Assembly: GCA_964486295.1 (NCBI GenBank)
Contig: CAZAMF010000007.1
Span: 31,205-95,204, forward strand
DNA: 64,000 bases
Source: CALBZG01 sp964486295
GTDB taxonomy: Bacteria; Bacillota; Clostridia; Peptostreptococcales; Anaerovoracaceae
Direction: 5' to 3'
In this document: one piece after another, positions 60,531-64,000 of the stretch
How the letters are laid out: each line of letters starts with the position of its first letter
Position numbering within the stretch: position 1 is the stretch's first letter
Notes under the pieces: generated by a model
Told to the model about the DNA's origin: nothing
Databases searched by the model: none
The model's input: the letters and a program-made list of their open reading frames with translations, nothing else
Made by a program: the position numbers and the translations under genes

Positions 60531-61319
60531 TTATTCAATAAGTTTTTCGCGCTCATAGATCTCATTGATCTCTTTGGAATAACCTCCCTCGATATTATAT
60601 ATGAAAAGAGGGTCGAGAATCCTGAGGGATCTCCCTCCGCCCTTTATTCCATGAATCAGAATGATATTGGGCGCTTTTATCGCATTGGGACTCACAAAGC
60701 GCATTTCCTTAGGCTCTATCGAATGTGCATGCATCGACAGGATGATGTCAGTCAGTCGGGAAGGTCTGTGAACCATATAAAAATCGCCTTTCTCTTTTAA
60801 GAGCTTAGAGGCTGCGAAGATGAAATCTTCTATCCCGGCTGTCGTTTCCTGTCTGGCTACCAGTTTTGCACATGAACTGTTCTCGATTCCGGTACCTTTT
60901 GCAACATAAGGAGGATTTGTCAACACCATGTCAAAAGAACAGGTAAGGGTTTTACCGTCTTCAAGCATAAAATCCGAAACATCACCTTTCAGCAGTTTGA
61001 TCCGGGTGGAAAGATTATTTGCCTCTACAGTTCTTAATGCCCTTTCGTAAGAAGCCTCCTGAACTTCCAGCCCATAAATCTCCGGGATGTCGGTTTTGTG
61101 GCTTAAAATTAAAGGAATAATGCCCGTCCCCGTTCCCAGGTCTATGGCCTTCATTACCTTTTTCCCCGCCTGTGTATCTGCGGAGCGCCCGCCTCCCGCA
61201 GCGAAATCAGCCAGAATCACCGCATCAACGCCATAACAGAACTCATCGGGTTTCTGTATAAGTTTCAGACCCCCAAAACCGATATCATTTAATCTTTCGC
61301 CGTTTTGCAGCATCTGCAT
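60531..61319 (-). CDS. trmN6: tRNA1(Val) adenine-37 N6-methyltransferase family protein
   Basis: 262-residue SAM-dependent methyltransferase. YGVDAVILADFA, DLGTGTGIIPLIL (SAM loop), GLEVQEASYERAL and the catalytic NPPY motif in MVLTNPPYVAKGTG are visible. YfiC/TrmN6 methylates A37 of tRNA-Val in E. coli; exact substrate here is inferred from family. The gene sits between ricT and the DUF948-like gene, like the yaaT-yabB arrangement of Bacillus. Confidence 0.87.
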   Translation of the reverse strand: MQMLQNGERLNDIGFGGLKLIQKPDEFCYGVDAVILADFAAGGGRSADTQAGKKVMKAIDLGTGTGIIPLILSHKTDIPEIYGLEVQEASYERALRTVEANNLSTRIKLLKGDVSDFMLEDGKTLTCSFDMVLTNPPYVAKGTGIENSSCAKLVARQETTAGIEDFIFAASKLLKEKGDFYMVHRPSRLTDIILSMHAHSIEPKEMRFVSPNAIKAPNIILIHGIKGGGRSLRILDPLFIYNIEGGYSKEINEIYEREKLIE

Positions 61320-61321
61320 GA

Positions 61322-62245
61322 TCAGTCCTTCAGGATTTCTTTGAGCTCGACTGCAAGTTCTTCAGGTATTTCCTCAAAAATATCCTTTTCCTTGTTCTTT
61401 TTATTATGTCCGCCCAATCTTTGGATCTCGTTTTTCTTATAAGTGTAAATGTCCGGAGTCAGCTTTTCCTCTCCGCTGGCATCCTTCTCTTTAAGAACTT
61501 GCCTTCCACGGATCGAATCTTCGAAAATATTGACATCAACAACCTGAACGATCCCATCCCTTGTTTTGACTCTTTCGCCGGGCTCCGGCATCCCTTTTTT
61601 AAGCTGTATGTACACGTCGTTTTCGTACTTCAAACAACACATCAGGCGGCCGCATATCCCGGATATTTTTGTCGGGTTGAGTGAAAGATTCTGGACTTTT
61701 GCCATTTTAATAGAAACCGGTTGGAAATCGGATAGCCATGTATGGCAGCAAAGCCCTTTGCCGCAGGTGCCGATCCCGCCCAGCATTTTTGCTTCATCCC
61801 TCACTCCGATTTGTCTTAATTCTATTCTCATTTTGAAAACAGCAGCAAGATCCTTGACCAATTCTCTGAAATCCACTCTTCCATCCGACGTGAAATAGAA
61901 TATGACTTTACTGTTATCAAAAGTATATTCAACATCGATCAATTTCATGTTCAATTTATGTTTATCGACTTTTTCCTGGCATAGTCTTAATGCTTGTTCT
62001 TTCTTTTCAAGGTTCAGTTCGTGTTTTTTTATGTCGTTTTCATCAGCTATCCGGACAATAGGTTTCAAAGGGGCTACGATTTCCGATTCATCCACCTCTT
62101 TTATTCCTTGTGTAACGGTTCCGAATTCCACTCCCCTGGCGGTTTCAACGATGACGTTCGTTCCCTGGATCACATCGAGGCCGTTTGGGTCGAAGTAGTA
62201 TACCTTGCCGGCATTTTTAAATTTAACGCCTGCCACTTTTACCAT
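61322..62245 (-). CDS. ricT: PSP1-domain protein RicT (YaaT)
   Basis: 307 residues with the PSP1 C-terminal domain in the middle. Conserved cysteines GGIGTCGKGLCCHTWLSDF and ISGICGRLMCCLKYE match the Fe-S-binding cysteines of RicT, a member of the RicAFT complex that stimulates RNase Y-dependent mRNA maturation in B. subtilis. GGAGGATAGATA precedes the ATG. It follows holB by 3 bp, the usual tmk-holB-ricT order. RicA and RicF genes are not in the window. Confidence 0.93.
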   Translation of the reverse strand: MVKVAGVKFKNAGKVYYFDPNGLDVIQGTNVIVETARGVEFGTVTQGIKEVDESEIVAPLKPIVRIADENDIKKHELNLEKKEQALRLCQEKVDKHKLNMKLIDVEYTFDNSKVIFYFTSDGRVDFRELVKDLAAVFKMRIELRQIGVRDEAKMLGGIGTCGKGLCCHTWLSDFQPVSIKMAKVQNLSLNPTKISGICGRLMCCLKYENDVYIQLKKGMPEPGERVKTRDGIVQVVDVNIFEDSIRGRQVLKEKDASGEEKLTPDIYTYKKNEIQRLGGHNKKNKEKDIFEEIPEELAVELKEILKD

Positions 62246-62248
62246 TAT

Positions 62249-63076
62249 CTATCCTCCAATTTCAATTATCATATTTTTAAGCGCATAGCCAACACCAATA
62301 TTCATCTGAATATCCTTCCTGGCCTTTTCTACGCAATCTATCGCTTCACATATATAGATCTTCTCGAAATATCCGCTGTCAGGATCCCTCCCGATCAGAG
62401 CATCCCTGTAAAATCGCTCAAGGACATCAAGAAATATCAATGCTTTTGCTTTAGCGTTTTCTTTATCATTTAAGATGTCCGCAAGAAGCTCCCTGCTTTC
62501 CCTGAATGTTTTTTTCTCTCTCAGTATTTTGGCAGTATCCCTGGCGAGACTGGCCATATCAGATTCATCCTTATCCATGAACGGTTCCAGTCTGACGGAT
62601 ACACATCTTGACCTTACTGTCTTTAACAATCTCTCCTTGTTTTCGGCGAGCAGAATGATAACGGCGCCCTCCGGGGGTTCTTCCAAGGTTTTGAGCAGGC
62701 GGTTCTGTGCTTTTACTGTCATGGTGTCGGCATCTTTTATGATGGCTATATTTCTTTCCCCTCCCACCGGCTTGTTTCTCAGATTGCGAAGAATCCCGCT
62801 GATCACCTCGTCTTTGATCGAAGCCCCAGTTGCTTCCGCGTAATGAATGTCCTCGTAATTTCCATCTTCAATCTTTCTGCAAGGGAGGCATATGTCACAG
62901 CCCTTACCATGGTTTTCCACACAAATAATTGCCTTGATAAAAGCTTTTGCCACAGCCTTTTTGTCAATAGAAGACTCCCCCTCAAAGATATAGGCGTGTG
63001 AAACATGTCCCGACAAAGCCGCTGACTGCAGTCTCTCTATTACTTTATCATTCCCCGATATGTCCTTTAAAAGCAT
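62249..63076 (-). CDS. holB: DNA polymerase III delta' subunit
   Basis: Clamp-loader subunit, 275 residues. HVSHAYIFEG, a zinc-type cysteine set CVENHGKGCDICLPC, IIKDADTMTVKAQNRLLKTL, LEEPPEGAVIILLAE and TVRSRC identify it. The P-loop is degenerate (GESSIDKKAVAKAF), as expected for a non-ATPase delta' chain. It is 22 bp after tmk. Confidence 0.92.
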   Translation of the reverse strand: MLLKDISGNDKVIERLQSAALSGHVSHAYIFEGESSIDKKAVAKAFIKAIICVENHGKGCDICLPCRKIEDGNYEDIHYAEATGASIKDEVISGILRNLRNKPVGGERNIAIIKDADTMTVKAQNRLLKTLEEPPEGAVIILLAENKERLLKTVRSRCVSVRLEPFMDKDESDMASLARDTAKILREKKTFRESRELLADILNDKENAKAKALIFLDVLERFYRDALIGRDPDSGYFEKIYICEAIDCVEKARKDIQMNIGVGYALKNMIIEIGG

Positions 63077-63098
63077 TTCCCACCGATCTGATTGAATA

Positions 63099-63716
63099 TT
63101 ATTTTAACAGCCTCGTTAAATGATTTTGAATATCCTCCGCAACTTCTTCGATACTTCTATCTGCATCAATAGCTATCATTCTCTCGGGATATTGCTTCAA
63201 GAGTTCCATGTATCCCCTGTATACTTCCTTATGAAAATTCAATTCTTCAAGGTCCAGGCGATCCAGTTTTTCAGCTCTTATTCTGTTTTTGCTTCTTTCC
63301 GGATCAATATAAAGAAGGAATGTTACATCCGGCATGCAGCCTGCAACAGCGTATTCATTAATAGTCCGGACGGCATCGCCCAAGCCTCTCCCATAGCCCT
63401 GATATGCTATGCTGGAATCTACAAACCGGTCGCAGATGACCGGTTTCCCTGCAGACAGGGCCGGCTTGATGAGCTGCTCAACATGCTGCGCTCTGGAGGC
63501 TGCATATAGCAATGCTTCCGTCATCGCGCACATTTCTTTATTCTGCCTGTCTAAAATGATATGCCTTATTTTCTCGCTGATTGCGGTACCGCCGGGTTCT
63601 CTCGTAAGCACAACTTCTTTCCCTGATTTTTCAAGGAATTCCTTCAGCTTTGCTATCTGAGTCGATTTACCGGACCCATCCGGTCCTTCTATTGTTATAA
63701 ACAATGCTTTACTCAT
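63099..63716 (-). CDS. tmk: Thymidylate kinase
   Basis: Phosphorylates dTMP to dTDP. About 205 residues: P-loop TIEGPDGSGKSTQIAKL, LTREPGGTAISEKIR, the DR motif in VICDRFVDSSIAYQGYGRGL and a lid region RAEKLDRLDLEELNFH. ATG 63716 lies 9 bp after AGGGA; an ATG three codons upstream directly abuts it and is less likely. It is 25 bp after the 36-residue membrane gene. Confidence 0.95.
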   Translation of the reverse strand: MSKALFITIEGPDGSGKSTQIAKLKEFLEKSGKEVVLTREPGGTAISEKIRHIILDRQNKEMCAMTEALLYAASRAQHVEQLIKPALSAGKPVICDRFVDSSIAYQGYGRGLGDAVRTINEYAVAGCMPDVTFLLYIDPERSKNRIRAEKLDRLDLEELNFHKEVYRGYMELLKQYPERMIAIDADRSIEEVAEDIQNHLTRLLK

Positions 63717-63741
63717 CTGTTTCATTCCCTGTGCTTTTGGT

Positions 63742-63852
63742 TTATCCTGACTTTTGATTTGTTCCTTTTATGAGTTTAATTACGAGATATCCGGTTAAAC
63801 AGAAAATCGGAACACATAGGATAGCAACAAATATGACTTTCAAAACGAGCAT
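63742..63852 (-). CDS. 36-residue single-pass membrane protein
   Basis: ATG at 63850-63852 behind GGGAGGAAG, stop at 63742-63744. Residues about 2-29 are a hydrophobic helix (LVLKVIFVAILCVPIFCLTG), ending in the polar tail KGTNQKSG. It has its own promoter and is followed by tmk, so it is the first gene of the tmk operon. Not recognised; the strong ribosome binding site is the main reason to believe it. Confidence 0.6.
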   Translation of the reverse strand: MLVLKVIFVAILCVPIFCLTGYLVIKLIKGTNQKSG

Positions 63853-63885
63853 AGCGCTTCCTCCCGATTTTGTTATTAACGAATT

Positions 63886-63915
63886 ATTATAACACAATAC
63901 TGCTGGCTATTTCAA
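63886..63915 (-). promoter_or_regulatory. Promoter of the tmk operon
   Basis: Minus strand TTGAAA (63910-63915), 18-bp spacer, TATAAT (63886-63891), 34 bp before the mini-gene ATG. Confidence 0.6.
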
Positions 63916-63922
63916 GGAAGTC

Positions 63923-63946
63923 AGCTATATATAGCTATTTATAGCT
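63923..63946. repeat. Two overlapping 14-bp palindromes upstream of the tmk promoter
   Basis: AGCTATATATAGCT (63923-63936) and AGCTATTTATAGCT (63933-63946) share AGCT. The first is a perfect palindrome; the second fails only at its central TT. They lie just upstream of the -35 box. The remaining sequence to 64000 shows no gene start that I can support. Confidence 0.5.
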
Positions 63947-64000
63947 GTAGGTTTGTCAAACATATGTTACACCGTCCTGTAAAAAATCCACGAGGGTTTG

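Noticed and set aside
1..64000. CRISPR array, IS element or prophage
   Set aside because: No regular spaced repeats, transposase motifs or phage structural genes were seen anywhere in the window.

Overview
The window looks like chromosome of an anaerobic, low-to-mid GC Gram-positive bacterium of class Clostridia. Evidence: a SCIFF peptide with its radical SAM maturase, the CXXC mini-protein / TlpA / polyferredoxin cassette, class III (Firmicute) fructose bisphosphatase, RicT, formate-tetrahydrofolate ligase, an indolepyruvate:ferredoxin oxidoreductase next to a phosphate butyryltransferase (amino-acid fermentation), and strong AGGAGG-type ribosome binding sites with occasional TTG starts. I cannot name the genus; an amino-acid-fermenting family such as Anaerovoracaceae is a guess. 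No insertion sequence, prophage or CRISPR array is visible.

Layout. 1-1.8 kb (minus): nth-ptb-iorA, with iorA cut by the window edge. 2.0-7.0 kb (plus): a tripartite-type RND efflux operon (adaptor, permease, TetR) behind a promoter carrying two related palindromes. 7.0-10.9 kb (plus): aconitase, NAD-type isocitrate dehydrogenase and a GntR regulator, with a 28-bp inverted repeat over the promoter; this is the citrate-to-2-oxoglutarate arm that feeds glutamate. 10.9-31.8 kb (minus): one almost gapless run of 17 housekeeping genes from folD to a site-2-type protease (C1-folate, valS, folC, lipid kinase, plsX, rnc, smc, ftsY, der, plsY, gpsA, miaB, cls, glyA). 32.0-36.8 kb (minus): fhs, rnhB, rbgA, rplS and an XerD-like protein that has lost its catalytic tyrosine. 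36.8-41.6 kb: nudix hydrolase, proC and proB on minus; an RNase H-like exonuclease and proA on plus, with a candidate 90-nt small RNA in between.

41.6-46.3 kb (minus): SCIFF peptide (scfA), an attenuator hairpin, its maturase (scfB), a TlpA-like lipoprotein, a 48-residue CXXC membrane protein, a NapH-like polyferredoxin and an SLH/transglutaminase surface protein. 46.4-49.6 kb (minus): dapB, dapA, lysA behind a long leader with a lysine-rich 20-codon ORF and competing hairpins. 49.7-55.1 kb (minus): acyl-CoA synthetase, CYTH protein and an E. coli-sized proton-translocating transhydrogenase (pntAB). 55.3 kb: tRNA-Arg(ACG) diverging from a small hypothetical gene, the two promoters sharing a -35 box. 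56-63.9 kb (minus): a second housekeeping run: a 36-residue membrane protein, tmk, holB, ricT, trmN6, a DUF948-like gene, murA, fbp and a NYN/LOTUS protein.

Most of the window is conserved core genome. The least ordinary parts are the SCIFF locus (the usual thioether-acceptor position is glycine), the candidate small RNA at 39.2-39.3 kb, the lysA leader, the catalytically degenerate XerD at the conserved xerD-nudF locus and the LarC1-only protein.
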